A stretch of DNA of 64,000 nt from the NCBI GenBank assembly GCA_031213475.1, contig JARUPZ010000017.1:3840849-3904848 (forward strand), given 5' to 3'. Positions 30,381 to 42,793 of this stretch are shown here, piece after piece (within the stretch, counting starts at the first letter, position 1; each line of letters starts with the position of its first letter). The position numbers and the translations under genes were made by a program. The stretch comes from Nereocystis luetkeana. Taxonomy: Eukaryota; Sar; Phaeophyceae; Laminariales; Laminariaceae. The notes beneath the pieces were generated by a model. The model was not told the origin of the DNA and ran no database searches. It saw only the letters and a program-made list of their open reading frames with translations.

Positions 30381-32350
30381 GAACCAAATAAAACCGGGAA
30401 CATATGCGCACCCGTAAAAAAAAGAAAGAAAAAAAATGTATAGAAAAAATCAAAAGGGGTAAAAAAAAAAAACAGGAAACAAGGAAAGAAAGTAAAACAA
30501 AAAACAACGAAGCAACCATGTGTACCTCATGCGCTCAGGGCTAACTGCTACTGTTATTATTTATTTTTCCATCCGACAATGTGCCGCATGATCTTCAACA
30601 TGGATCACTCATAACTTTCCCGAAACGAAAGAAGAAAACCTCGGAAACAAAAGAAATCCCATGCACCAAGTCTACCTCCCTTAGAGTTAGTTGCTGCAGT
30701 GCTGGTGCGAGAAGAGAGCGCAAGCAATCTCTTACGGCACGAGACTTATTAGCTGCAGCAGTAGCTACGATTGTAGATGCCATCGAGGAGGAGACTTTAG
30801 ACAAGGTATTGTCAACTAGACTAGACAAATCAATGTCAGCGCATTGGATACAAAAAGCAGAACCATAAGACACGAGCCACAGCGAACCACACAAAACTAT
30901 CAATACGAGGTAGTGCATGACAGGAAGAGAAAAATAAAACCGACGAAGAAAAACGAAAAAGGAAAGAAAAAGAGTCAAGATCGCAAGATCGTAAATCGTC
31001 CAATCATGTTGCGAGGATGGCGGTTACAAAAAGATACCTCTGTCTGTTTCTGTCAAAACTTGATAGGGGGACAGAGGGGTCACTCTGCGCATTGCCATTC
31101 CCGCGGTGCGCGTTGCTCTCTTCTTGCTGCGGGGGAGGGAGAGGCGGCCCTGCATGGGCCGGCACAGACACCCACCGCGCCCACCACTAAAACGTAGGGC
31201 CGGGGTCCCTGCCAACGTCGGCTGCTGGTCTGGTCTGCCCTAGGCCAGGTGCGTAAGAGAAAAAAATGACCCTGTATCTGTGTCAGCGCCGTGGCAAAGC
31301 AATTGCACTGCAAGTGCCCCATCTGCCTCTCTACGTATCAGCATAGTAGTGGCACCCGATTCAGCTGGGTACATGGTATAGTCCTCTTGCCGCAGCATCG
31401 CCCCTTGACAACCGGCGGGGTCGCGCGAGCGGTGTTGGGCGCGGGGATCCCATCGCCTGTTGTCATTGTTATTGGGCGATGCTTTTTTCAAAGGCGGTAT
31501 CGCGGGCAGGGTGGGCGGACGGGCGGGCCTCGGGCGGGCAGGCCTCTGTGTGTTTCTGGCGTTACACGATGCCCTCTTTTGCTTGTCTGTATGTGTACGG
31601 CAGTACCGCCCTTGAATGCCTTCTGCACCAAACCTGCGATGCGCTACTGCTGTGGCTCTGTCTCGAATTGTTTGTGTTCACAGAAGAGAGGTGGTACCAG
31701 CACCCCTCAACGTTGGGTGCTGGATGTCGATGGGTAGAAAGAAAATAATGTTTTTTTTTGTAGGGACCCCACGAGCATACGAGTAGAGGCGGCCTCGAAG
31801 CCGAGAAGTAGTTGTAGGTCTCTTGCCAGCCGTATCATCAGGAAGACGACCACGCAGCTGCAGCACAGCACAGAAATCGTGCATGTCCCTGTGTGTAGTT
31901 GTCTCAACTCGGATCCACATCTCTCAACTCTTATTACCCACTGCCATCAGCAGCCCCGGCTGTTGCGCGTGGCCAGTGCTGCCAATCGTCCGTCATTCCC
32001 GACACATACGGCACATATGCACACAGCAGTACATCTTCCTTGGGTCTACTCTAATAAAAGTATACTAGGTATGGAATTGAAGCGAACTGAGGCCTCTCAC
32101 AACCACGGCCTGAGACTCCACCCAGGGTTATTATTGCTCCCGCGATGATTCTGGTACCTCAACGCGGCATGCAATTATCGGAGAGTAATCATCGAACCAC
32201 CATTGGGTCCGCGCGCTTGGCTCCACCATTTCTGCCCGACATTACCCTCGGAGTCGATCCAAAGGGAGCAGTGCGAAGAACACACATACCATTTCCTCAT
32301 CATCGTTGTTATCGTCGTTGTGCACAGGCCGGTTTCGGGAACATCAAACC
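30381..32350. other. No convincing gene; one inverted dispersed repeat
   Basis: 30575-30680 is repeated inverted at 35490-35605 (ATGATCTTCAACATGGATCA, TCCCATGCACCAAGTCTACC). The rest has scattered short frames without recognised domains or paired splice sites. Confidence 0.45.
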
Positions 32351-32351
32351 G

Positions 32352-32477
32352 TATGGCCCGGGGACGCGGAACTAGCGCGAGCACGAAGAGCGGCGCATCG
32401 AGGGCTCGGCAGATGGCGGCGCGCGAGTCCACGCCAGAGGAGGCGGCCATGGGGATCGTGCTCCGAATGCTTGCTAG
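32352..32477 (+). CDS. Possible first exon, unknown
   Basis: ATGGCCCGGGGACGC start followed by 42 GC-rich codons (MARGRGTSASTKSGASRARQ.. EEAAMGIVLRMLAR) and a possible donor GTGGGTGG. No partner exon and no homology recognised. Confidence 0.2.
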
Positions 32478-33757
32478 GTGGGTGGATGGATGGGTGGGGT
32501 GGGGTGGGTGAGTGCCTTATTATGCGTGCCTATTAATAGCTCGATACCAAAGATGACCTCTGGAGAGTGTTTTGGGTCTCTTTTCCCCAAAACGCTCTTG
32601 TTTCCAGTGGGGTAGGGCTGTCGGTCAAGGGATCCACCCGCGGTCTTCTATAGCGTTAAGGTACTACCCCTGTACAGCAGCAGTGCATAGCAGTAATATG
32701 AATAGTACCATCTTCGCTCAAAGATGTGATGATGATGACGACGATGACGACGATCTCACATGAGCTCGCTTCCATGAAATCCCGGCTGTAAAAAGTCACG
32801 AAACAGGCTGTAAAAATGCATCTCGATGGCAGAAAACAAATCAGCACCCCCGCCGTGCGAAATAGCGCACACGGCAGTAGCGTACCAGTCCGCGAGGGAA
32901 ACGGTACTAACGAGCTGCGGTATACCATCCCCTATCGCTTGCAACCAACATCCGTGGTGTTGTATGTACACCTAAAAAAAGAAGGGGACAAGAAAAAATA
33001 AAAACACAAACAGGGAACAGAAAGAAGAAAAAAGGAAAAAAAAAATACTGGTGGCAGAAAAACAAAAACTAAACGGTTGTGCTGTACTTCTTGTGTACTT
33101 CACGGAGGGTATCGCCGAGCGGGCTGATGTCCGCCGCTGCTCCGCGAATGCCCGCAGCTGTTCAAAAGATGCTAGGATATACCAAAAGCGGAGCTACAGC
33201 GGTATTAATAGTACTCAAGTGTAGGTCAAAGCTCAACATATATAAGCGACCGAACTGCCAAGGGGTGTACACGCAATATCACTCACTGGTGACAAAGAAC
33301 TGATCTGCTGTCTTTTACGGCTGGAGGCTATTCATAGACGATAGAGAAGATGTTGAACCCACAGCTATTTCTAGCGCCGTTCGTACCATGATCCGCATGA
33401 TAGGGGTCGTTCGGGATTTTATGTTCGAATAGTTTTTTTTACAGTGCCCGCGATGAGCTAAGGCAGTTGAAAAACTCAAAAACGACAAGAACAAGGAATG
33501 GCCCACAACTTTTTGTATCGTGTATCTAAGCAAGAGAGGGGACGGAGCTTGCCTTGCAACTACTAATAGCTCTGTCGATGGTCCTTCTGATCGATTTACT
33601 CGATGACAGTTTTTTGCGCTGGGTTCGATACGTAATACACATGTGATACGAAAACACGTACTCGCACGTATGCAGTACAATACAAGTGCTACGTAGGGAA
33701 ATCTTGCACTCTTTTTATGTAAATTTTTTTTTCACCGTCACTTTTACTTTCCAGAAC
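32478..33757. other. No convincing gene; dispersed repeat at 32725-32945
   Basis: GATGATGAC..CTCACATGAGC and CACGAAACAGGCTGTAAAAA.. match 17360-17440, and the GAAATAGCGCACACGGCAG.. CGGTACTAACGAGCTG part matches 29885-30010. Confidence 0.5.
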
Positions 33758-33945
33758 CTTTTTAGGACCCCAGTCTCGTTTTGGGGACAAATCACTTGGA
33801 ATTAGAATGGTTTGTCCCCCAAACGGAACTGCGGTACTAAAGGAGTTAACCCATTTAGACTGCAGCCCCATTTTGGGGACACACTATTAATAGTCAAATT
33901 CTAAGTAGTTTGTCCTCAAGACGGGACTGCAGTTCGAAAAGGGTT
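33758..33945. mobile_element. Two MITE-B hairpins in tandem (B12 and B13)
   Basis: 33758-33848 and 33850-33945, joined at GTTAACCC. B13 carries TATTAATA in the loop (33885-33892) where other copies have TA. Confidence 0.75.
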
Positions 33946-34140
33946 AGCTCGTTCCTGGTAGGAGGTTTTTACCCTCAGCGATCTTCTGGACGAGCCGTGC
34001 TCACAGGTGCCGCCCCTTCTCCCCCCCGGTACGTGCCTTCATTTTTTTCGCGCATAGGGTTCAGCATCTCCACTGCTCGTCTATTTCCATCGAATGTTGC
34101 TATTAATAACCCACGGTCCTCGCGCTTTCCGCTAGTTAAT
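33946..34140 (-). mobile_element. SINE fragment S4 (no head)
   Basis: Body of the S1 type only; TATTAATA at 34101-34108 replaces the TA of GTTGCTAACTCACGC. Confidence 0.65.
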
Positions 34141-34619
34141 GTGTACCAGGTACGTAAGAAAGATGAAACCCAAAAAACAATGGTACTGGTATCCCCTACA
34201 GCAGTATGTTTCCACACCATATTTTGGTTAATATAATACCAGGTACCCTGGTATACAATTACTATATGTGTTCCTCCGTAATAATCGGTCGTGCGACAGC
34301 AAGCAGTAGTTACAGCTGTAGACAAGACACCTACAGCATGCCAGGTACTACTGACAGCAGCAGCAGTATGATGCGTACTGCACCTGGTACAGCCATTACT
34401 TGGTGCCAGCCGGGCACAGTCAGTACTTCAAATGATTTCAGAAAACGATGTCTCATTGTTGAGTACACCTTTGTTCGGTTTTACCCCGTCTGTTGTTGTC
34501 CGCCTCCCTTCACCCGCTGTTCATTGGTTGCCAGCATGGTCAGTGTCCTCCTTTGTCGGATGCTACTTACTGTAGTTCCTGGTATAATTCGACGCGAGTC
34601 GATCAATGAAGAAAGGGCT

Positions 34620-34863
34620 GAACCTCTCCACTATACCTACTGGTGCGATGGGTTGAGCCGGGGTGGGTTCACTGGCGTGTTCTCATGGTAGCAGGACGCA
34701 CGAAGTACATGAAGACATGGAGTAAAATTTGGAAGAACAGATGTAATACAAAAATGGATTAGCGGGCATGATCCGAGGCCCTTCTGAAATACCCCCCGGG
34801 GTAAACATACATGTGGTCTCTACGAACTTTCAGGCGGTTAAATACCTATTATTCCGTGCGCGG
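34620..34863 (+). repeat. Partial copy of the FB2 left flank
   Basis: GATGGGTTGAGCCGG..GGGTTCAC..GCAGGACGCACGA and CTGTGGTCTCTAC match 46075-46290 closely. It lies about 2.3 kb left of FB1 and may be its displaced flank. Confidence 0.5.
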
Positions 34864-37184
34864 CGTGCTCTCAACAGCCTCCCTATTAGGTGCACGAGGT
34901 CATGAACCATCGCTCTTAATATCACGGTGATTCAAAACAAAATCACTAAACGCTCAAACCTAGGTTATCGTATGCACTCAAAACCCCAAATACCAAAACT
35001 GGAACGTCAAATTCAATCCCGAATCCAAAACCTATAAATTCAATACTCCGTATTTTTTAGTGGCCTTAACTTCAACATTTTCCACGTAATCAACATGCAG
35101 CCGCCGTAAGGCCATCTCTTATGTCAAACCGGTTTTGGTTTCTGGAAATCAAGGTTTCAGCACCTTCGCAGGCGTGTTTGAGCAGGGGAACGGGCGAATC
35201 GGGCCCACTTTTCTTGAAGTCCCACCAGCCATTTTGCGAGAGGCATGCAACGCCGTTCGCCGTTTCTTCTGGATAGCAGTTTGAAAAATTGTCGATACAC
35301 TCCAGTTTCCTCTATTCAGTTTCGGACGCGATTTATCTGAAAAAGACGCGATTTTTCGGCTGAAACGTCGGTGTATATCTGAAAATTAGAGCCTGGTATC
35401 TCCTAAAACTCGGGGGGGGTATATGATATTTATGTATATGAGAAGGAAGGAGCAAATACAGCAAATAGAGTAGACAAGCTGAAAGTTGGCACTGAAGGGA
35501 GGTAGACTTGGTGCATGGGTTTCCTTTTGTTTCCGAGGTTTTCTTCTTTCGGGAAAGTTATGAGTGATCCGTGTTGAAGATCATGCTGCACATTGTCAGA
35601 TGGCAAGAGGAATAATGATCGTGTGACATATCATGTCATATATCGTGTGACATATCATATACCTGGTATGTATATTGTGATATATCACTTCATATCTGCC
35701 CTATATATCGTGCTTTCTCGTGGTATTACCACATATATATGTTTGTCACCGCCGTTTCACATCGGTACTTGCTCGTGGTTGGGGCCTGTGCCACACTGAT
35801 GGCAGAGCACTTGCTCGGTACTTGGCGGTCTGTGCCCGCTACGTACGACCCGGTACGCAAAGTGCATGAATTATGAGACGGCAACCCCTTCTCCGCGAGG
35901 TTACATTGCTTGTAGATGTGTGTGGTGTAATGCAGACAACAGTTAGTTGGTGTATTTCGATGATCACAACATTGTGTACATACACTCACTGCCGGTAGTA
36001 CTGGTACCTTGCCTCGTACAATGCCAGACTCTCATTTAAAAAAAACACATACCAAAATCAATACTCCTATCTATGGTAAGGGACCAGACTCTCATGTTTC
36101 AAAGGACAAGTACCGAACAACGCTACTCGCAGCATATCAGACTCCCCTTACCAAGAACATGTGCATCTACTGTGTAACTTAATGCTATTAATAGGCGAAC
36201 CGAACCCACAGGCCAGCACGCATCTGTCCTGCGGAAACCTGATGTTCGGTAACCCAAGCGAACAATATAACTCACATACAAGCACACCTATTGATAACTG
36301 TAGGTCCATGCCGCGAACGGCAGGCGGAATGGCTAAATCGACAGTCACTACCCCTTCTACACTATGGTTAGGCAAGTGGGTGGGAACCAAAACCAAAGAG
36401 CTACAAAATCAGCTGGCATATATGAGCCTCCCGTCCAAGGCACTCGATGCACCCGAATTGCAAAACACCCAAATCACTCTGAAATCAGAATAATAATCTA
36501 AATTCCAAATACTAGAAACTACACTGAAAACCAGTAGCCTTGTTCCGGGGAACACACTCAATCAAATACCAAGTCCAACGGCATCGAGAAACGTCCCTGA
36601 ATTAACGTGCCAGCCTCAGTGCGTTTGGCCTTGAGGTACATGTCGGCATACAACAGTATTCAGTACCGCAGATCACGTACGTACGCCAGACCACGTACGT
36701 ACGTACGTACTGAGTCACATCTCAAACCACCCAAGAAAACGTTGATGGGTCAGCTTTCTCCCTCCAGCAGTAGTCGCGTGTTGATGAATTTCCCCAAGGT
36801 AGCTATTTACGCACTCTGATTGGCCAAGGGGTATATTACACGCGGGACAATCAGCCTGATAATAGGGTGTTTCTAATAAGCCACGGCATCCCGAGCAAAT
36901 ATGTCAGGAGACGGTCAGTCAAGGGAAAATTTGCATCGGTTAAGGGTGTAACTCCGAGTGTTCAACACTGAAACCTAGTAGTTTGGCGTCCGTCAAGGTG
37001 AGTAAACGGGAAAGTACCGTCCGTCAAGGGATTAAGTGCCGTCTCCTGACATATTTGATCCCGAGTCGGCCGAAGCCGTAGCGACCACAGCACCCAAGCA
37101 CGGATCAATGACATAGGGTCAGGGTTCGGGTCGGGTGGGTCGGCTTTAGGCGCACGGCCTAAACCCCCGTGAATATGCGCTATT
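34864..37184. other. No gene seen; hairpin and ACGT repeat
   Basis: An inverted pair at 36888-36913 and 37038-37064 (AAATATGTCAGGAGACGG and its complement) could form a stem of about 25 bp. (ACGT)n occurs at 36676-36705. The rest is unremarkable. Confidence 0.45.
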
Positions 37185-37590
37185 AGGGTGTAATCACACC
37201 TCCAACCATCTCGTGCGCCTGGAACCCCCAGCATGTCTTGGTACTTCAACCAGGGCACGAAGCCGGGACTTCAATCATGCCAATACGGTGTATCGACCGA
37301 CACGAATGCGTACGCGGCTGACTGCCAGCCTGTCTACTTGGCAGTCGAAAACAAACTAAGGCCGTTAGAAACGCACATTATCTATCACATGGCCTCACCA
37401 CTCATCACCATTCCGTCCTGCAAAACAATAACCACCGTACACACCCCATGGACACCGCCGTCGGGCAACGTTTGTCGCTTCGCGGTACACAAAGGTACTC
37501 CCAATACGCAAGCAATCCCACACCGCGCTGATGCTGCCGCCGTCGACAACGAGTACATCGCAACGCCTGAGCGACACCCGCACCGCGCCG

Positions 37591-37980
37591 CTAGGCGTGC
37601 GATCGTACATACGCCCCGCTTGTTAAAGCATCGGGTTCGGTGGCTGTAGATATTTTGGCATCGTTGTAGCGACACCAGCCGTCGTCAGTGTCGCGCACGA
37701 AAGCCATGTAGTGCCCTGTGTGTGCTGTGCCGCGGTGGTGCGCGACCGCTTGCAGGGCGTAGATCGAAGGTGCGTTGACCTTTCTAACTGCCGTGCAAGG
37801 ACTATGGTTGACGACCGTAGGGGTTTCCACCAGGTAGGAGAGCTTTTCCGTATCGAACCTGCCGTTGCGCTTTTTGTAGCTGAAGCGAGCCAGCTGTAGA
37901 AAGCGGGAGCCTTTAAATCCAACAAAAGAAAGGGCTCCCACAAAATAAAGGGCTCCCAGGCCCCGACCGGCTGCCTTCAA
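37591..37980 (-). pseudogene. Ubiquitin-specific protease C-terminal fragment (left arm of FB1)
   Basis: An uninterrupted 129-codon frame starting in FB1's centre. LQLARFSYKKRNGRFDTEKL is the USP L.L.RF motif, and YALQAVAHHRGTAHTGHYMA with WCRYNDAKIS is the His-box with the catalytic His (GHY) and the Asn/Asp box. USP knowledge: the catalytic Cys box (GNTCFLN-like) lies about 200 residues earlier and is absent here, so this cannot be an active protease. It is the best preserved of the six copies. Confidence 0.65.
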
Positions 37981-37984
37981 CAGC

Positions 37985-38290
37985 TTGCTCGCTTCAACTT
38001 TAAAAGGCGTGACGGTGGGTTCGTCAGATAGAAGCTCAACTACGTGGTAGACACCCCCACCCTCCTTAACGCTGGCCCCCTTTAACGACAGCTAGAAAGG
38101 TCCACGCACCTGCGATCTACGACCTGCAAGCGGCCTCGTACTACCGCAGCACAGCACAGACAGGGCATCATATGGCCGTCTTGCACAATGCTCACTGCGG
38201 CTGGTGCCGCCACAACGATGCCAAGGGCTCTACAGCAACTGAACCCGATGTTTTAACTAGCGGGGCGTATGTTCTATCGCACGCCAAGCG
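37985..38290 (+). pseudogene. Ubiquitin-specific protease fragment (right arm of FB1)
   Basis: Mirror copy of the left arm. It reads LQQLARFNFKRRDGGFVR then a stop, later IYDLQAASYYRSTAQTGHHM and WCRHNDAKGSTATEPD. The in-frame stop (TAG near 38028) and other changes show decay. Confidence 0.55.
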
Positions 38291-38620
38291 GTGCGGTGCG
38301 GGCGTTGCTCGGGCGCTGCGATGTGTTCGTTGGCGACGGCGGCAGCATCAGCGTGGTGTGTCTTTGTTTGCGTGTTGGGCGTTCCTTTGTGTGCCGCGAA
38401 GCGGCAAACGTTGCCCGACGGCGGTGTCCATGGGCTGTATACGTTGGCTTTTGTTTAGCAGGACGGAATGGTGATGAGGCCAAACTAGACGTACTGCGCG
38501 TTTCTCACGGCTAGGGTTTTGATGAATGCCAACTACAGAGGCTGGCAGACAGCCACGTACGCAACCGTGTAAGCCGATTCACCGTACATGGTCCGTCTCA
38601 CGCTCCGCTGTGAAGTGTGG

Positions 38621-40864
38621 GTATAGATGCTACATGCACAGGTCTCCGAAGACCGGGGGGCAAGGTAGCTGCAGATGGGAGGAACAGTAGACAGCCCCGG
38701 GCAAGCTATTGTGTGGTAAACAGTTGGAGCCGGTAACCTATGAGACGTCTTCCCACACGCAATCACAATGTATGCAGTCGGGGGTTACAGCTCGATGCGT
38801 ATTCGTCGGTGGGCCACCTAAGCGTCAGCGCCGAGTCGGGAAAGTTCATTCTGCGGCGGAAGTCGTCTCGCTCCTCCGAGGCCAAATCTTGCCAAAGGAA
38901 GGGGCTTGCGTGGGACGAGTAAAACACAGCCTCGGACAAGTTACTGCATAATATGCGGTAGGGGGTGATAGCCTTTGAGGCCTTCTCGAACACGCTATCA
39001 CGTAACAGGTGGCATGCAGTCGGGGCCGAAGCTCGATCCGCATTTGGCGCATACCCGGTTGAGCGTCAGCGACTAGTCGGGGCCGGGGGGAATTATGTTG
39101 TTTGTGGAGTGGCATTGCTCCATCGTAGAGGATGCTTTACCAGAGGAAGGGGTTTGCGCTAGACTTGTGGGGATTGCTTTGTGTCTGTATTATTAGTGAG
39201 TGGTTTGGGTCCCTTGCCCTCCGACAGGCAATCTGCGGCGCCTTGTTGTGCGATAGCAGGGCGTACGTTGACGCGCCGCTCGTCTTGGCGAGGAACCTGT
39301 CGTGGCTGCTAGCGTACTAGCACGGGGCGAGGGCTAGGTGCAGGCTGGTGCATGCGGGCCACGTCAGCACAGCGACAGCGACAGCTGTGGTAAAGTTACT
39401 ATCTCGCGTTGTTTCGAAAACAAGGTAAGCATGTATGTTTATGGCCAGGGGATATTTTCTCGGCTATCACAAACTTTTCCAGGTGAAAACATGGGGAAGG
39501 TGGAACCCTCTGTTCTGACCAGCAGCGCGTGGCGAGGTTCTCGCCCTGGAGATATTGCCGAGACTGAGTCAAACTCACGAAAACAATATTTTATTTGGTC
39601 AGAATGGACAACTTGCTAGACCACCTAGCGCCAGCTCTGACTGGGTTGTCTGGTACGCTATCCCTCCTATAGAAGCCTGCTCGTGATAAAAAATTAAAGA
39701 GTACATGTTGCAGTGGGGAGGGGGGGGAAGAGCCTGCTTTCCGACCCCGGAGGTGGGTTACTACTACGGGAAGGAAGCGAACGAAGGGCGAAGATAGCTT
39801 AAGAACTGCCCAAAAACGAAAACAAAAAAGAAACGTGCCATGCGCAAGTTAAAACCCCCAGCTTCAACCACCGTATTGCGGGCGTCCCAAGCCTATTTGG
39901 CCACGGGAAGGTTATGTTCCGGCTCACCCGTGGGCGTAGGTTGCGGAAACTTGGTGGACACGACATCATAGCGGGACGGATTGGTTTGCACACATCATGC
40001 GTACGCAAGGTACAGGAGAAGTTATTCATACGACTGTCTAAGAAGCATACCGCATTCTATAGTCAGGATAACGCACCTTCCCCTAGGACGTATTTCAGAG
40101 ATGGACTTCTCCAAGCCCTGGGGGACACAAATGAACCAAACGATGGCTCCGGAATGATCTCGTCGAGAGCGTTTCACAGACACGTCGCTCGGCGTATTCA
40201 GTACGCCCTCCCCGTTATCGATAAAACCGGCTACAGTCTCAGTGACATTGTTTCCGAGGGGGGTGTGGTACCTTGCGGGCTGCCTGGTATGCGGCATAGG
40301 GTATCCAACAGTCACATATCAGAAGGTTTTTGACCCGCTCTTCCGCCTGCCGCTCGCCCGTATTCAAAGTTCCACACCAGATCCAGCTCATGATATCCGC
40401 AAACAGGTAGGGGAGACCTACTCGGAAGCGGAGCCCTAAAAATATCGCCAGGCTGAGATTTGTGGGATAATATTTGACTCGGTAGTCGTTGTGAGCTGAA
40501 TTTAATGTACAGTGTATTCATCCACAAGAACATGAAATTCATCTCGGACCAGCTTCCCCGTGTCTTGCTATAGGTACCCTGTGCTTTAGCAAGCAACATT
40601 GTTTGCAGGAATGCGTCCGGGGTCCGGAACCAACAAGAGAACATGGGGGAAAATGTCCAGGGAAAATATCCAGTAATCCGGTGTGTACGAGAGCTGTGTC
40701 AAGCCCAAATCCAATGAATTGTTCAAGAACTGGTTGGCCCACGCCGTGCTTTTGAGATAGATAGTCCCTGAAAAAATGTACACGTGCTTTGTGAGCCCCT
40801 GTCGACCCGATGAGACCAGGCCTTAAAAAAAAACGATTTCTATCTGATATTTTCCGGGGCTTTT
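38621..40864. other. No gene recognised; ~270-bp degenerate tandem units at 38640-39230
   Basis: Two to three units share CAGTCGGGG..CTCGAT.CG.ATT, GAGCGTCAGCG..AGTCGGG and CCAAAGGAAGGGGCTTGCG. A 139-codon frame at 39914-40333 has no recognised domain. Confidence 0.4.
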
Positions 40865-41230
40865 CGCGGGTCAGGTCAAATCTCACGGGTCGGGTCGGGT
40901 CGGGTCAGCTGACCCCGCGAAAATTTTGAGATGTGTTGACCTGGCCCGACCAGACCCGCAAGATTTTGAAATTCTCTTGACCCGACCCGACCCGACCCGA
41001 CCCGACCCGACCCGCGAGATTTAAAAGCCTCTTGACCCGACCCGACCCGACCCGTGAGATTTCAAAACCCTTTGACCCGACCCGACCCGCGAGGTTTTCA
41101 ACACTTCCTGACCCGACCCGACCCGACCCGACCCGCCACCTTCCGATTGACCCGTGAGACACGGGTTTAATGCGGGTCGGGTCAACTGGACCCATGACAT
41201 ATCTCACGGGTCAATGACGAAAACTCACGG
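40865..41230 (-). repeat. GACCC minisatellite with ~50-bp higher-order unit
   Basis: (GACCC)n runs alternate with GCGAGATTTCAAAACCTCTT-type spacers, about six units. The minus strand reads GRVGSGR.. EISRVGSGR in all copies but has no gene context. Confidence 0.8.
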
Positions 41231-41475
41231 GTCCAAAGACATAAACGTTGGTACGTTGATCGGCTGGATGGTCCTTGGTCCCTTGACTTTTCCGAAAATC
41301 TCGTACGTTTGTGTTCGGTTTTTTCTTTGTTTGTTTTTTTTGGAGCATTGTGTGGTGTGCGCTTAAAAAAAGACCATGATGATCAGAAATATGATGACAT
41401 GGAAAAAGGCACACACCCGCACTCTACCGGGCGGATACCTCCCGGCCCCTGGGTCGACCCTATAGCTCTGACCCG

Positions 41476-41640
41476 ATGGCTTCTGCTGGCGCCCCGGCGA
41501 GCGACCTAGCTGTGCAGGCTCCAGCAGCAAGCACTGAAGCGGAGGTTCTGACAGCGGGGGGCACGATCCGCGAGGATCCGGGGCCTGCTACTGCTACTGG
41601 AGGTTCCGGGGCCTGCTGCTGCTACTACTGCTGCCGCTGT
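41476..41640 (+). CDS. Possible short Ala-rich exon, unknown
   Basis: ATG with 55 or so GC-rich codons (MASAGAPASDLAVQAPAAST..) before it runs into a TGC-rich microsatellite coding for Cys. It sits between two GACCC minisatellites. Nothing else supports a gene. Confidence 0.15.
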
Positions 41641-42049
41641 TGCTGCTGCCGCGACGAGCGCGAGCTTCCTACACTGCTGTCATGGCTTGTCTTCATTGTT
41701 GCACCCTGCATAAGAGTGTGGCCATTTTTTTTTGTGGAAATGGATGGGCGTGAACATGAACACAATAATATACTACAGTACGCTGTACGGCTTCATCCGA
41801 CCCGGGTTCGCGTGTGATTGTTCTACACGCTATGATATGCTCTCGGAGGTCTACGTATCGGTACGAGAGAAGCCTTTGGGCGGGAAACACCGAGTATTTT
41901 TTGTTGTACCCGCGGGTCACAAAGGCGGCCCTCCGGCAGGTAGCTGCACACGTTAGCAAAAATACTGATCCGTGGGCCAGACCCGCGGGCCGGACGTGAG
42001 GGTCAGCCGGGAAAAAATCACGGGCAATGATGACCTGACCCGCGAATGA

Positions 42050-42335
42050 CCCGTATCTTACGGGTCATGACCCGACCCGATCCGTGACATTTTGAACACC
42101 TCCTGACCCGACCCGACCCGACCCGACCCGCGAGATTTCAAAACCTCTTGACCCGACCCGACCCGACCGTGAGATTTCAAAACCCTTTGACCAGACCCGA
42201 CCCAACCCGTGAGATTTTTTAAAATTTTGACCCGACCCGACCCGACCCGCGACATTTTGAAAAAAAGTGACCCGACCCCACCCGACCCGCGACATTTTGA
42301 AACCCCCCTGACCCGCGAAAGGCTTGATATTTTCC
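42050..42335 (-). repeat. GACCC minisatellite, second array
   Basis: Same higher-order structure and spacers as 40865-41230, five or six units. The 0.8 kb between holds nothing recognised except the weak frame at 41476. Confidence 0.8.
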
Positions 42336-42793
42336 CCCGACCTGTGGGTTCCAGATTCCCGACCCAACCAACGCACAACCGCCGCAAGGATATTGTCCCG
42401 CGTAGGTCCCACCATTCGGCGAGGTCGTGGATGTCATTTTCGTATTATATGTAGTACATACGACTGCTGTGGTCACCCGTAGTCCTGGGCTGTTTGCTGC
42501 CATGGGCAGTGACGTTGGTTGTCCCGTGGCGAGCAATCGCAGCACATTGGGATAGGTACCTTGAACACGCTCTCTCTTCTCTCCATCATCGTCGTGGTGT
42601 GCTCGTTCTGGTGCGGATCGTCCGTGCCCGATCCTACGCATACCAAAACCTGGCGTGTCCTACGCGCAACCCTCAAGGAGAGGGAGAGTGCCATGCCAGG
42701 TAGGTAGATGTCAAGTCGAACCGGGGAGTCCTCCCCTTATTTTGGCGTCGACGGCAATCTTATCTTTTCTGCTAACCCCATGGCAATTTCCTC

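Larger units (their letters stand above)
37185..38620. mobile_element. Foldback-like element FB1 with inverted ubiquitin-protease arms
   Basis: Two arms of roughly 600-700 bp in opposite orientation meet near 37985. Both arms contain, in the same order from the centre, CCCCGACC..CTGC, a ubiquitin-specific protease fragment, a CGGCGG..GGCAGCATCAGCG segment, GACGGAATGGTGATGAG, and GGCTGGCAGACAGCC. The outer left end carries a tRNA-like segment (box B type GGCTTCGTGCCC on the minus strand, 37235-37265). The same layout recurs at 46.3-48.2 kb. Confidence 0.6.

Noticed and set aside
34200-34282. Possible seventeenth MITE-A copy
   Set aside because: Only the right end (CCTCCGTAATA) and a TTTGGTTAATAT stretch remain; too diverged to call.
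39914-40333. 139-codon plus-strand frame
   Set aside because: No domain, no splice partner, and a similarly long frame exists on the opposite strand.
40865-41207. GRVGSGR-repeat protein on the minus strand
   Set aside because: Translated GACCC minisatellite with no start context, and the same frame recurs in another array.
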